DNA from: Welwitschia mirabilis
Lineage: Eukaryota > Gnetophyta > Gnetopsida > Welwitschiales
Reading direction: 5' to 3'
Length of the DNA stretch: 27,229 bases
Assembly: GCA_051453625.1 (NCBI GenBank)
Contig: JBOZIK010000001.1
Location: 277,287,596-277,314,824, forward strand
Under the pieces are notes generated by a model. It worked only from the letters and a program-made list of their open reading frames with translations, ran no database searches and was not told the DNA's origin. Below are positions 11,775 to 20,724 of this stretch, piece by piece (positions within the stretch are counted from its first letter, which is position 1; each line of letters starts with the position of its first letter). Position numbers and translations under genes: made by a program.

Positions 11775-12020
11775 CAAATTTTATCTTTTTTAGTTTCATT
11801 TCTAGTAGATAGTAGTGCCTTACATAACTTAATTTCTTTAACATTAATTTTCAAATTAAATATCATCCCATCCAAGGAATAAAAATTTATCATATGGATC
11901 ATAGGGGATAGTTTTCTTACACAGGATAAGACTACCACCCTTATCCATTCCACCATTCATAACTCACATTTTAGGAATAAGTTCAATGTCTTTCACATTA
12001 GATAATACCATGTCATTCTG
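11775..12020 (+). pseudogene. Ty3/gypsy aspartic protease remnant, copy A
   Basis: The frame reads SFLVDSSALHNLIS. This is the active-site region of a retropepsin, with the catalytic Asp at 11808-11810. The glycine two residues later, normally invariant (D-S/T-G-A), is Ser (AGT), one G-to-A change from GGT. The protein would cut Gag-Pol into working parts, and without the glycine it is expected to be inactive. Downstream sequence fits a retropepsin body but contains stops. The paralogue in copy B lost the same glycine by a different change. Confidence 0.6.
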
Positions 12021-12455
12021 GGGATTTCCTTCTTATTAGATATAATATTCTAATTAACTTTTGCCAATGCACCTTACTACTATCAACTTTGTTTGAAGAA
12101 TGAATCTTAAAGGGGAAGGGAAGGAATAAGAAGATATTCTTAATCTCACCTAAATAGATTTCAAGAGCTATCAAAAGAGAAAAAAAATCTTCATCACCCT
12201 AGTGTAGGGAAAAAACTATAAAGAATATCCCATCTTACCAAAAGACTCTAAGAATTTTCCAATGTCTTTAAAGATTGAAAGATGCTACCATTCAAGAGGA
12301 AAATGCAGCATGTAATTGACTTAATTCCTGGAGAATAACTAATAGTCTAAGCATTCTATGAATTCTTAGTAATAGAATTAAGAGGACTAAAACTACAAAT
12401 TGATTAGCTACTTTTGGAAGAAAAATGTTTTCCTAGTGTGTTATCTTAAAAAGTC

Positions 12456-12655
12456 TTAGTACTCTTCATAAAGCAATAAAAATTGATGACTTATTAGATC
12501 AAATTCAAAGAGTCAAGTTCTTTTCAAACATTGACTTAAAGTTTGAATACTATTAAATTTGCATTAAGGATAAAGATATTTACAAATGGAATCTATGTCA
12601 TCAAGGATTATTTTAAGAATTGCTAATGACCATTTTAACAATATTTTTAATCATC
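12456..12655 (+). pseudogene. Ty3/gypsy reverse transcriptase fragment
   Basis: This fragment joins copies A and B. The frame reads KIDDLLDQIQRVKFFSNIDL from 12479, followed by a stop-interrupted continuation (ICIKDKDIYKWN). The FSNIDL segment is RT motif A with its catalytic Asp, and the preceding IDDLLDQ is the hallmark stretch just upstream of it in gypsy RTs. The upstream RT portion (…VKKK-G-L…) seen after copy B is deleted here, and everything after about 12655 is missing. It shows that the duplicated gag-protease unit belongs to a Ty3/gypsy element rather than to the neighbouring copia. Confidence 0.7.
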
Positions 12656-12699
12656 ATTTAGTTATAGGTACCTAAATCTTGTAGCAACAGTATAAAAAA

Positions 12700-13735
12700 T
12701 GGACATAATGTCATTAGAAGAGCAAGAATACTTATAGAAGAAGAGCAATCAAGGAGAGGCATATGAGTTCAGGAGGACATCAAATCAACTAGCACATTAT
12801 AGAATATAAGGTGAATTAGTGAATGGATGAAACAAAAGTCTAACTCAATTATATTTGCTCTTAGAATAAACTTTTAGCTAGTAGGATTGATAAAATCCTT
12901 TCTTACCTAAAAGATAGACCTGTGGAAAAAAACCTAAGGGCATCTAAAGAGTAACTTTCTATGTTAGAATGACATAGTATGACAAGCACAGTAAATCTAT
13001 AAAACATCTAGGTAAAACCACCAAACATAGAGGCCAAATTTCAAGCCTTTCTATCAAGTTAATAAAATCACTCTAACATAAAATAATAAAAAGAAGAAGA
13101 GATTATTAAAATTATATGCTTGAAAACATATAAAGGCAAAGAAAGGAGAACCAAAGAAGCTATATCTTGGATTTAGTAAATAGAAAACTACTTTAATATT
13201 TGAATTGTTTCATCAAAGTGATGATGTGCATATCCTATTACCTTTCTTATAGGTTATACACAAGAATGATATTCAACATACTAATAGAAACATCCCCAAT
13301 GGATACCATTAGATATCTTTATACATAAATTAAAAAATAAATTCATTCTAGAAGACTTCATAGAAGACCAAATATTGGATTTCCAATGCCTCTTCTTGGG
13401 AAAACACCATTATATGAACATTGTTCTGAATTCCAGTGCCTCATGAAATACTAAAAGACCTTTAGAAAGAATCAGTTGATTAATAGTTTTATTGTGATTT
13501 TACCACCTAAACTCAGAAGCATCTTATGCATTTTGGAGATTAAATCCACTGAAGATTCTTATCACAAAATAAAACATTACCTTTAAGAATAATAAAATTG
13601 ATGGAATAAACCCCACCACCTACAAGTGGATAGACACAACATACGTAGAACATCACTAGCATAAGAAGCATACAGAACCAACCTTACTTGTTAAGAAGTC
13701 ATAAGAAGGGTTACATTGCTAGAAACTATCCATAC
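12700..13735 (+). pseudogene. Ty3/gypsy gag remnant, copy B
   Basis: This is the counterpart of copy A, without the internal gap. KNKFILEDFIEDQILDFQCL at 13333-13392 matches the copy A gag motif at most positions. At 13689-13729 a zinc-knuckle remnant starts TGT TAA GAA, then shifts frame by two nucleotides into HKKGYIARNY. It keeps the family spacing, but Tyr stands where a His and a Cys are expected. Stops and frameshifts occur throughout. It shows the gag sequence across the part that is N in copy A. It is non-functional. Confidence 0.6.
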
Positions 13736-13879
13736 AAAGCTCAAGCATTAAATCTCCTTTAGCACAGTCAGCCTCAATCCTTATACAATCTAGTCATATA
13801 ACCTAAAAGGATGTATGCCACCTTTTAAACAAGTTTAATTTATAACTAGTATTCCATCTTGAAATTACATGGCCAAATT

Positions 13880-14130
13880 TCATCTTTCTTTATTTCATTC
13901 CTAGTAGATAGTGATGCCTTACACAACTTTATTTCTCTAACATTATTTTACAAATAAAACATCACCCCATTCAATGAATAAAAATCTACCATAGGGGTCA
14001 TAGGGATTAGTTTTCATACACAAGATAGGACCATCACCCTTATAAATTATACCATTCATAATACACATTTTAAGAATAATTTCTATGTCTTTTATATTGG
14101 AGAGTACCATGTCATTTTAGGGATTTCATT
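13880..14130 (+). pseudogene. Ty3/gypsy aspartic protease remnant, copy B
   Basis: The frame reads FISFLVDSDALHNFISL, with the catalytic Asp at 13907-13909. The glycine of the active-site triplet is Asp (GAT), again one G-to-A change from GGT but at the second codon position. Copy A has Ser at this site. The two copies therefore lost the residue independently, after the duplication. No activity is expected. Confidence 0.6.
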
Positions 14131-14445
14131 CGTAATTAGATATAATGTTCAAATTAACTTTTATCATTGCATCCTACTACTATCAACTTCATTTAAAAAT
14201 GAATCTTAAAGGGGAATGAAGGAAATAAGAAGATATTCTTAATATCACTTAAATAAATCTCAATAGTTATCAAAAGAAAAAAAATTCTTCATCACCATAG
14301 TATAGGTAGAAAACTATAAATAGGATCATATCTTACCAAAAGAACTATAATAATTTTTCAATGTATTTGAAGATTGAAAGATACTATGACCCAAGAGGAA
14401 AGTGTAGCACAAAATCAACTTAATCTCTAAAGCATAACTAATAGC

Positions 14446-14491
14446 TCAAGCACCCTTCCGATTCTCAGTGATAGAATTAAGAGAACTAAAA
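14446..14491 (+). repeat. Exact 46-bp direct repeat at a gap edge (left)
   Basis: This is identical over 46 bp to 14592-14637, on the other side of a 100-N gap. Exact identity in otherwise heavily mutated sequence indicates unmerged overlapping contig ends, so the real gap is probably zero or negative in length. Confidence 0.95.
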
Positions 14492-14591
14492 NNNNNNNNN
14501 NNNNNNNNNNNNNNNNNNNNNNNNNNNNNNNNNNNNNNNNNNNNNNNNNNNNNNNNNNNNNNNNNNNNNNNNNNNNNNNNNNNNNNNNNNN

Positions 14592-14637
14592 TCAAGCACC
14601 CTTCCGATTCTCAGTGATAGAATTAAGAGAACTAAAA
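14592..14637 (+). repeat. Exact 46-bp direct repeat at a gap edge (right)
   Basis: This is the partner of 14446-14491. The sequence continues directly into the end of gypsy copy B. Confidence 0.95.
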
Positions 14638-14700
14638 CTACAAATTGATTAAATACTTTTAGAAGGAAAAATTTAACTTAGTATATCATCTTAGAGCACC

Positions 14701-14803
14701 CTGGTGATTTTGTAAAGAAAAAGAATGGTACTTTATAACATTGTGTTAAGAACTTATTATCATTAATTAATTTAATACGTTTTTATAGTTAGTCAATTAT
14801 GTA
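14701..14803 (+). pseudogene. Ty3/gypsy RT N-terminal fragment, interrupted by the copia element
   Basis: At 14706-14747 the frame reads DFVKKKNGTL, a stop, then HCV. This matches the conserved N-terminal block of gypsy RT, and the downstream bases to about 14790 are compatible with its continuation. The copia LTR starts at 14804. A short RT-like string at the far side of the copia element (27206-27229) suggests insertion into this RT, but the two flanks cover overlapping RT positions, so the junction is not a clean insertion. Confidence 0.6.
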
Positions 14804-14817
14804 GATATTTTCCAACA

Positions 14818-15455
14818 CTAGTGACTGATTTACATGACCGGGCAACCAACTTGTTAAGAACTAAAAAACTACTTCAGTTATGGGTGATCAATCCTACCCT
14901 ATTAGACAACCAAACTGATATATCAAGAAGAATACTAGTTCTAGCATGGGTGACTATGCAAATTTCATTGGATAAACTAGTCAAATCTTCTACAAAAATA
15001 CTAAGGCAAACATGGGAGATCACTTCAAAAGTCAAAGGTAACCATGTTAGAATCTATTGAATTCAGTCTAATGATAGAATGAGCAACCGACCAGTTAGAT
15101 ATGGGTGACCATACTATAATTTATGAAATATCAGTATCTTAATAGTGTAGGTAATCAAATACGTAGATACGAGCAACCACACTACTATCTGTGAAAGTTT
15201 AGTCTCTTAATAGTAAGGACGACTAAATAACTTAGGTATAGGAGACCACATGCTACCTAGAATCTACCCTCACAAGATCAACTAATTCATCAAAATAAAG
15301 GTGACTGAAATAAGGTTAACCACATACCTATATAAAGTTGACTCAACATTCATCTATTTTTATACTAAGAAATATACAGCAAACAAGGGAGACCAAAGCA
15401 AAGAAATAGGGTCTATCAAATATAAGGATGGCCGAGTTAGTTTCTAGATTGACTG
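14818..15455 (+). promoter_or_regulatory. 22-nt doublets of GGNYGACC motifs, ~66-nt period
   Basis: Degenerate copies of the palindrome GGTCGACC start at about 14818/14840, 14882/14904, 14948/14970, 15014/15037, 15081/15103, 15150/15171, 15217/15241, 15275/15299, 15314/15336, 15387 and 15426/15447. Spacing within a doublet is 21-24 nt, and most doublets repeat every 65-70 nt. The flanking bases are also repeated: the units at 15103-15170 and 15171-15240 align well. The array sits in the likely promoter half of the LTR. The 3' LTR holds the matching array, and a related one lies at 23223-23568. A protein-binding or methylation-related role is inference. Confidence 0.7.
15329..15337 (+). promoter_or_regulatory. 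Candidate LTR TATA box
   Basis: TATATAAAG lies between two motifs of the doublet array, in the middle of the 5' LTR. The matching 3' LTR position reads TTTCATATGG and is degraded. In AT-rich DNA a chance match is quite possible. Confidence 0.3.
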
Positions 15456-16035
15456 CACATATTAAAAATGTAACTATTAAATTTCTAACAATTCATTAAA
15501 AAGTGCAAAATGTTATAATGTTTACTTTCTTTCTCTCAAACATTTACCTTGTGTTCTATTACTATTTAAGCTTCCTTCAAATTAAAAGGAATACACCTCT
15601 TTTTATCATACTAAAGAACATGAGAAGAAAACTATCACACCATTCTATCATTATATCTGAATGAGCTACAAGTTTAAATTTCTACTTAAGGCTCTTATTG
15701 CATCATCTATTGTGAATAGATTACTGTACCATTGAAAGCATATTTGTGCATTAGTGCATCTATCCTACTTCCTTTTTTCTATGGTTGAGTATTAGCCCTA
15801 AAATCCTTTGATGTTAGAATAGGTTTTTTGATGAGCCTAAAAACCAATCTTGGAAGTTAATATATGCTAGCTAGGGATAGGAGGTCTAAGGAGCTAAAGG
15901 ATGATGTCTATCTACCATTAAAATATCTTGCACTTGTGTTGGTACACTTGATTTTTATTTACAGGTTTTGAAGAGGATAAATTTTGGTACTAAGACCTAT
16001 TCATCCCTCTCTAGGGTCGATGCGTAATTATCAAT

Positions 16036-16047
16036 TAGTATCAGAGC
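16036..16047 (+). other. Primer-binding site
   Basis: TAGTATCAGAGC lies two bases after the LTR end. It differs at one position from TGGTATCAGAGC, the sequence complementary to the 3' end of plant initiator methionine tRNA that many copia elements use to prime reverse transcription. It fixes the inner boundary of the 5' LTR. Confidence 0.85.
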
Positions 16048-16098
16048 AAGATTGAGTAACAAAACCTAATGGAACTCTACTCCAATCAACCCTAGAAA

Positions 16099-17336
16099 AT
16101 GAGTCAATCCTTGGAAGGAAATTCTATCATAAGGCCTTTCTTCTTTGATGGAATCAACTATGATAAGGTAAAAATAAGGGTCTTTGTTTAATCCATAGAC
16201 CTTGAAATGTAGGAGTCTATTACTAATGGCTATTATCTTCCCACTATGTATGATTCTATAACTAATTAACTACTCTAAAGAGCAAATACAAGTGAACGCC
16301 TGACAAAAAGTAGTAGCATCTTACAACTTCAAAGGATTGAATGCCATTTTCTATGTCATAGGTCCTAAAGATTTCAAAAGAGTAGTAAATTGCACCACTA
16401 CAAAAGAAGCATGGGACATCTTGCAAACTGCTCATGAAGGAACTAGCCTAGTAAAGTAGGCTAAGCTTCAGATACTTATCACTTAGTTTGAAGATCTCAA
16501 GATGGAAGGTGATAAAGGTATAAATGATTTTTTATAAAACTAACATATATTACTAATTCTATGCATGGCTTATGGGAAATTATCGAGGAATCAAGAGTAG
16601 TTCACAAAGATTTAAGATCTCTACTCAAAAGATTCAAATCCAAAGTAATAACCATTGAAGAAAGCAAGGACTTGTATATTATGAAGATGAATGAACTCCA
16701 AGGGAACCTTTACATATTTGAACTTAAGTTTAAAAAATAAAAGAAAAAAAGTATGGCCTTGACAATTGCTCATGAAATCCTAGATACCAAGAATGGATCT
16801 GACCAAGAACTAGAAAGCAAAGATGAAGTGGCTTTTCTAGATACATGATTCAAACGCTTTATGCAGCAATGTCAAAATAGAGGTCAACCTAGGAGACCAG
16901 CAAGAAGAAAAGAGGAAGGATGACGAGAGACCTAGTGCTATTCCTGTAAGGGTTTTGGTCACATGTCAAGTGTATACCTAAACAACAAAAAAGATGATAA
17001 AAAAAAAGGAATGAAAGTTCTATCAGTAATATGGGACGATGAAGAAAGTGAGAGTGAGAATGAACAGAACTCAGATTTAGAGTGGGGTGAAATATTTATC
17101 ATGGACTTTATATATGAAAAGATATGCTCCTCATCCATAATTGATTCTATTATTAATAATGATTCTCTAAATTAAATAGAGATAAAACTTTATATAAATG
17201 TCAAAATCTAACTCATACAGTAAATAATCTAGGAAAGAAAACAAAAATCTATAAGATAAGATTGAGACCAGAAAAAAGGAAATTAGAGAATTGAAGAATA
17301 ACCTTGACTCAAATTCCTCTCTACTTAAAGGAACTG
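16099..17336 (+). pseudogene. Copia gag remnant, copy 1
   Basis: Gag forms the particle shell. The ATG at 16099 begins MSQSLEGNSIIRPFFFDGIN, the typical N-terminus of the plant copia gag polyprotein family (UBN2/retrotran_gag type). Further conserved pieces follow in broken frames: SIDLEM and ESITNGYYLP around 16200-16250, and a KMNELQGNLYIFELKFK-like stretch near 16690-16735. The zinc knuckle CYSCKGFGHMSSVY is at 16936-16977, with Tyr for the last Cys. An acidic tail (DDEESESENEQNSDLEWGE) and a helical charged region, cut off by the 100-N gap at 17337, complete it. Several stops are CAA-to-TAA or TGG-to-TAG/TGA type. It is non-functional. Confidence 0.7.
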
Positions 17337-17436
17337 NNNNNNNNNNNNNNNNNNNNNNNNNNNNNNNNNNNNNNNNNNNNNNNNNNNNNNNNNNNNNNNN
17401 NNNNNNNNNNNNNNNNNNNNNNNNNNNNNNNNNNNN

Positions 17437-17528
17437 TATTTATAGGTTTTAAAGAAGACAAATATTAGCATTCAGACCTATTCATCCCTCTCTAGGGTTG
17501 ATCTCAAATTATCAATTTATATCAAAGT
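17437..17528 (+). repeat. Second copy of the LTR end and PBS inside the element
   Basis: After the gap, 17437-17514 matches the last ~80 bp of the LTR (…CATCCCTCTCTAGGG…AATTATCA). A damaged primer-binding site, TTTATATCAAAG, follows at 17517-17528. It is placed exactly as at 16033-16047 and leads into another gag. The element's 5' end therefore occurs twice in the window, either because a second element is tandemly placed or because contigs from different copies were joined. Confidence 0.8.
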
Positions 17529-17578
17529 AAGGTTGAGCAATATATACTAACAGATCTCTGCTTCAATCACCCTAGAAA

Positions 17579-18303
17579 ATGAGTTAGCGCATAGAATGAA
17601 ATTTTGTCATAAGGCCTTCCTTCTTTGATAGAATCAACTATAGTTATTGAAAGGCAATGATGAGGATCTTGATTCAATCCATAGACCTTTAAATATGGGA
17701 TTCTATTATTAATGGATATTTTCTTCCCACTATGTAGGATCCGATAACTAAGTTAACTACTCCAAAGAGTAAAGACAAGTGAATGCCTAACAAAAAATTA
17801 GCAGCGACTTATAATTTCAAAGAACTGAATGCCATTTTCTATGTCATAGGTCCTAAAGATTTTAGAAGGATAGTAAATAATACCACTACAAAAGAAGCTT
17901 GGGACATTTTGGAGACCACTCATAAGGGAACTAGCCTAATAAAGTAGGCTAAGCTTCAGATGCTAATCACTCAATTTAAAGATCTCAAGATGGAAGATGA
18001 TGAAGGTATTAATGATTTATTTGCAGAGATAATAGATATTATTAAGTCTATGCATGGTTTAGGTGAAATCATTAAAGAATCAATAGTAGTTCATAAAGCA
18101 TAGGGATCTCTACCAAAAAAGTTCAAATCCAAAGTATCTGCCATTAAAAAAAGCAAGGAACTGAAGATCATGAAGATGGATGAACTCTAAGGGAACCTTC
18201 ACATATTTGAGCTTAAGTTTAAAAACAAAAGAAGAAAATTATGGCTTTGACTACTACTCATAAAATCTCTAAGATTAAGAATGGATCTGATAAAGAACTA
18301 GAA
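17579..18303 (+). pseudogene. Copia gag remnant, copy 2
   Basis: This corresponds to the first ~240 codons of copy 1. It begins ATG AGT TAG, so the third codon is already a stop. It includes the ITKLTTPKSKDK-type segment near 17750, an intact AEIIDIIKSMHGLGEIIKE stretch around 18025-18080, and ends at a 9-N gap. It is closer to copy 3 than to copy 1. Stops occur at former Trp and Gln positions. It is non-functional and may be a haplotype or copy placed in tandem by the assembler. Confidence 0.7.
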
Positions 18304-18312
18304 NNNNNNNNN

Positions 18313-18875
18313 AATCACCCTACAAAATGAATTAGCCCATAGAATGAAATTTTGTCATAAGGCCTCCCTTCTTTGATAGAATCAACTATAGTTGTTGAAA
18401 GGCAATGATGAGGGTCTTGATTTAATCCATAGACCTTGAAATATGGGAGTCTATTATAAATGGATATTTTCTTCCCACTATGTAGGATCCAATAACTAAG
18501 TTAACTACTCCAAAGAGTAAGGACAAGTGAATGCATAACAAAAAATTAGCAACGACTTATAATTTCAAAGAATTGAATGCCCTTTTCTATGTCATAGATC
18601 CTAAAGNNNNNNNNNNNNNNNNNNNNNNNNNNNNNNNNNNAGAAGCTTGGGACATTTTGAAGACCACTCATAAGGGAACTAGCCTAGTAAAGTAGGCTAA
18701 GCTTCAGATGCTTATCACTCAGTTTAAAGATCTCAAGAGGGAAGATGATAAAGGTATTAATGATTTATTTGCAGAGATAATAGATATTATTAATTCTATG
18801 CATGGATTAGGTGAAATCATTAAAGAATCAATAGTAGTTCATAAAGCATAGCAATCTCTGCCCAAAAAGTTTGAA
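18313..18875 (+). pseudogene. Copia gag remnant, copy 3
   Basis: This aligns to 17565-18126 at about 95% identity by eye. It includes EIWESIINGYFLPTM (18438-18482) followed by a stop, and NDLFAEIIDIINSMHGLGEI near 18760. The 34-N gap at 18607-18640 exactly replaces the 34 bases present in copy 2 (ATTTTAGAAGG…CTACAAA). The frame enters a 190-N gap, after which the gag C-terminus resumes at 19066. Confidence 0.7.
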
Positions 18876-19065
18876 NNNNNNNNNNNNNNNNNNNNNNNNN
18901 NNNNNNNNNNNNNNNNNNNNNNNNNNNNNNNNNNNNNNNNNNNNNNNNNNNNNNNNNNNNNNNNNNNNNNNNNNNNNNNNNNNNNNNNNNNNNNNNNNNN
19001 NNNNNNNNNNNNNNNNNNNNNNNNNNNNNNNNNNNNNNNNNNNNNNNNNNNNNNNNNNNNNNNNN

Positions 19066-19870
19066 GCTCTTTTAGCAAGAAGATTCAGATGCTTCATGTA
19101 GAGACATTAAATTAGAGGTCAATCTAAAAGACCACCAAGATGAAAAGAGGAAGGATGATGAGAAATTTAGTGCTATTCCTACAAAGGTTTTGGTCACACA
19201 TCAAGTGTCTGCTCAAACAACAAAAAGGATGATAAAAGAAAAGGAAAGAAAGTCTTATTAGCAACATCGAATGATAACAAAAGTGAGAATGAATAGAACT
19301 TAGATTCAAAATGAGGTGAAATCTCTCTCATAACCATTATAGATAAAAAGGTATGCTCCTCTTCTATTGTTGATTTAGTTAATAAGGATATGCTATAGAA
19401 ATGAAACTGTATATGAAACATCAAAATCTAGCCTATAGAATAAACAATCTGAGGAAAGAAAATAAAAGTCTACCAAATAAGCTTGAGAATAGAGAGAAAG
19501 AAATTAGGGATATGAAGAATAACCTTTCCTCAACTTCCTCTCTGATTAAAGGAACTATGTCTAGTAAACTATTTTCTAGCTTGTTTTATTCTTATCATAG
19601 TTCATATCTCAAACCTTTGTCAAAATTGAACTTCAAATATCCTTTAGCAAATATTACCTGCCATTATTATAACAAAAAGGATCATCCTAAGATTGATCGT
19701 ATTTTTTGCAAAAGTTGGTTTTCTCACTCCATGTTATGTTCTAAGTTTACTTTTTCTTCAAAATTAAATCAACATGTAAGTAAAAATAAATTCTTGAGGT
19801 GGATTTTAAAATCCTCAAACAAAAGAATATTAATCCAAATGGCTTTAAAAGAAACTAATTATTCTTACTA
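19066..19870 (+). pseudogene. Copia gag C-terminal part with two zinc-knuckle remnants
   Basis: CYSYKGFGHTSSVC at 19171-19212 is a CCHC knuckle with Tyr for the second Cys; copy 1 instead lost its last Cys. An open frame at 19401-19901 continues with a charged coiled coil (LRKENKSLPNKLENREKEIR). It then has a second knuckle-like motif, CHYYNKKDHPKIDRIFC, around 19650-19705, again with Tyr at one metal-ligand position. These domains bind the element's RNA during packaging. The protease follows in a different frame, so a frameshift lies between about 19800 and 19870. Confidence 0.65.
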
Positions 19871-20020
19871 TATTTTGATATTGGTTGCTCTAGATATATA
19901 ATAGGTGATAAGTCAAACTTCATCAAATTCAAGAAATACAATGGAGGAGAAGTGACTTTTGGGGATAATGGAAGAGCTCAGATTGAAGGCATTGGAAGCG
20001 TTGGTGGAGGTAACTTACCT
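19871..20020 (+). pseudogene. Copia aspartic protease remnant
   Basis: The frame reads YFDIGCSRYIIGDKSNFIKF, with the catalytic Asp at 19877-19879. The residue after Asp is Ile instead of the usual Ser/Thr. A second conserved part follows, VTFGDNGRAQIEGIGSVG (19952-20008). In the family this enzyme cuts the polyprotein as a dimer. The Thr/Ser-to-Ile change (one C-to-T step from ACT) probably impairs it. The domain runs into a 47-N gap. Confidence 0.7.
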
Positions 20021-20067
20021 NNNNNNNNNNNNNNNNNNNNNNNNNNNNNNNNNNNNNNNNNNNNNNN

Positions 20068-20410
20068 AAGCATTAGTCAAATTTGTGATAAAGGTCATAA
20101 AGTATTTTTTGATGAAAATAAATGTACTATGAAACATAGTGAAACAAATCAACTTTTACTTGTAGCAAATAGACACGAAAATGTGTATTACATAAATCAA
20201 TCTAATAATTATACTTATCTCTCTTCTCTTACTAAAGAAGACATCATCTGATATTAACATTTAGGTCACATTAGTTTTGATTCTTTGAAGAAATTATGTC
20301 GTGATGAGANNNNNNNNNNNNNNNTAAAAATCTCTTTTTCTTAAAAAGGATTATGTGATGCTTGCCAAAAAGGGGAAAAAACTAGAACATATTATAAAAT
20401 AATTAGTGGT
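20068..20410 (+). pseudogene. Copia gag-pre-integrase and integrase zinc-binding region
   Basis: The frame opened at 19952 continues after the gap to 20251, where a TGA stop is followed by a TAA. HLGH lies at 20258-20269 and CDAC at 20354-20365: these are the two His and two Cys of the integrase N-terminal HHCC zinc site, all four retained. A 15-N gap lies between them. The domain helps integrase multimerise and bind the element ends. Confidence 0.7.
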
Positions 20411-20624
20411 ATTACCACTAGCAAATCATAAGATTTAATTCATATGAATTTAATTGGGCCTATTCAAACTGCTAGTCTATCTGAAAAAAGATATTTTCTT
20501 GTTATGGTTGATGACTTTCCTATATTTTCATGGGTAGCCTTTCTTCATTCAAAATATAATGCATATGAAAATTCTATTAGAATTTGCAAAAAACTTTAAA
20601 CTAAAATAGGGTATGTAATCAAGA
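20411..20624 (+). repeat. Integrase-core duplicate, left copy (gap-flanking)
   Basis: These 214 bp match 20725-20938 without indels and with about ten substitutions (about 95% identity). They encode the start of the integrase core. The first catalytic Asp of the D,D,E triad is Asn here (AAT at 20447-20449), a G-to-A change relative to the other copy. The copy ends at a 100-N gap. Confidence 0.85.
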
Positions 20625-20724
20625 NNNNNNNNNNNNNNNNNNNNNNNNNNNNNNNNNNNNNNNNNNNNNNNNNNNNNNNNNNNNNNNNNNNNNNNNNNNN
20701 NNNNNNNNNNNNNNNNNNNNNNNN

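Larger units (their letters stand above)
10468..12455 (+). repeat. Tandem gypsy-derived unit, copy A
   Basis: This ~2.0-2.2-kb unit is repeated at 12654-14700. Shared anchors include TTTAGTTA near the start, a gag motif (11149 and 13333), a zinc-knuckle remnant (11590 and 13689), a protease motif (11808 and 13907) and an end segment, ACTAAAACTACAAATTGATTA. Identity is roughly 80% by eye, with many transitions, so the two copies separated long ago. Copy A contains one 100-N gap at 11278-11377. The content is Ty3/gypsy gag and protease. Confidence 0.8.
12654..14700 (+). repeat. Tandem gypsy-derived unit, copy B
   Basis: This is the second copy of the unit at 10468-12455, in the same orientation and directly downstream of the RT fragment. 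It contains a 100-N gap at 14492-14591 with an exact 46-bp repeat on both sides. The copia element begins about 100 bp after its end. Confidence 0.8.
14804..16033 (+). repeat. 5' LTR of the copia element
   Basis: This matches 25961-27193 over its whole length, about 1,230 bp, at roughly 80-90% identity by eye. It starts GATATTTTCCAACAC (3' LTR GTTATTTTCTAGCAC) and ends AATTATCA just before the PBS. The usual TG at the 5' end is not preserved in either LTR, while the terminal CA is kept. The first half carries a doublet array of GGNYGACC motifs, and a TATA-like element lies at 15329. The second half is better conserved. The differences are mostly transitions, which fits an old methylated insertion. 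Confidence 0.85.

Noticed and set aside
14821-15060. 79-codon plus-strand frame at the start of the 5' LTR as a gene
   Set aside because: It lies inside the LTR over the non-coding doublet array, and the 3' LTR does not keep the frame.
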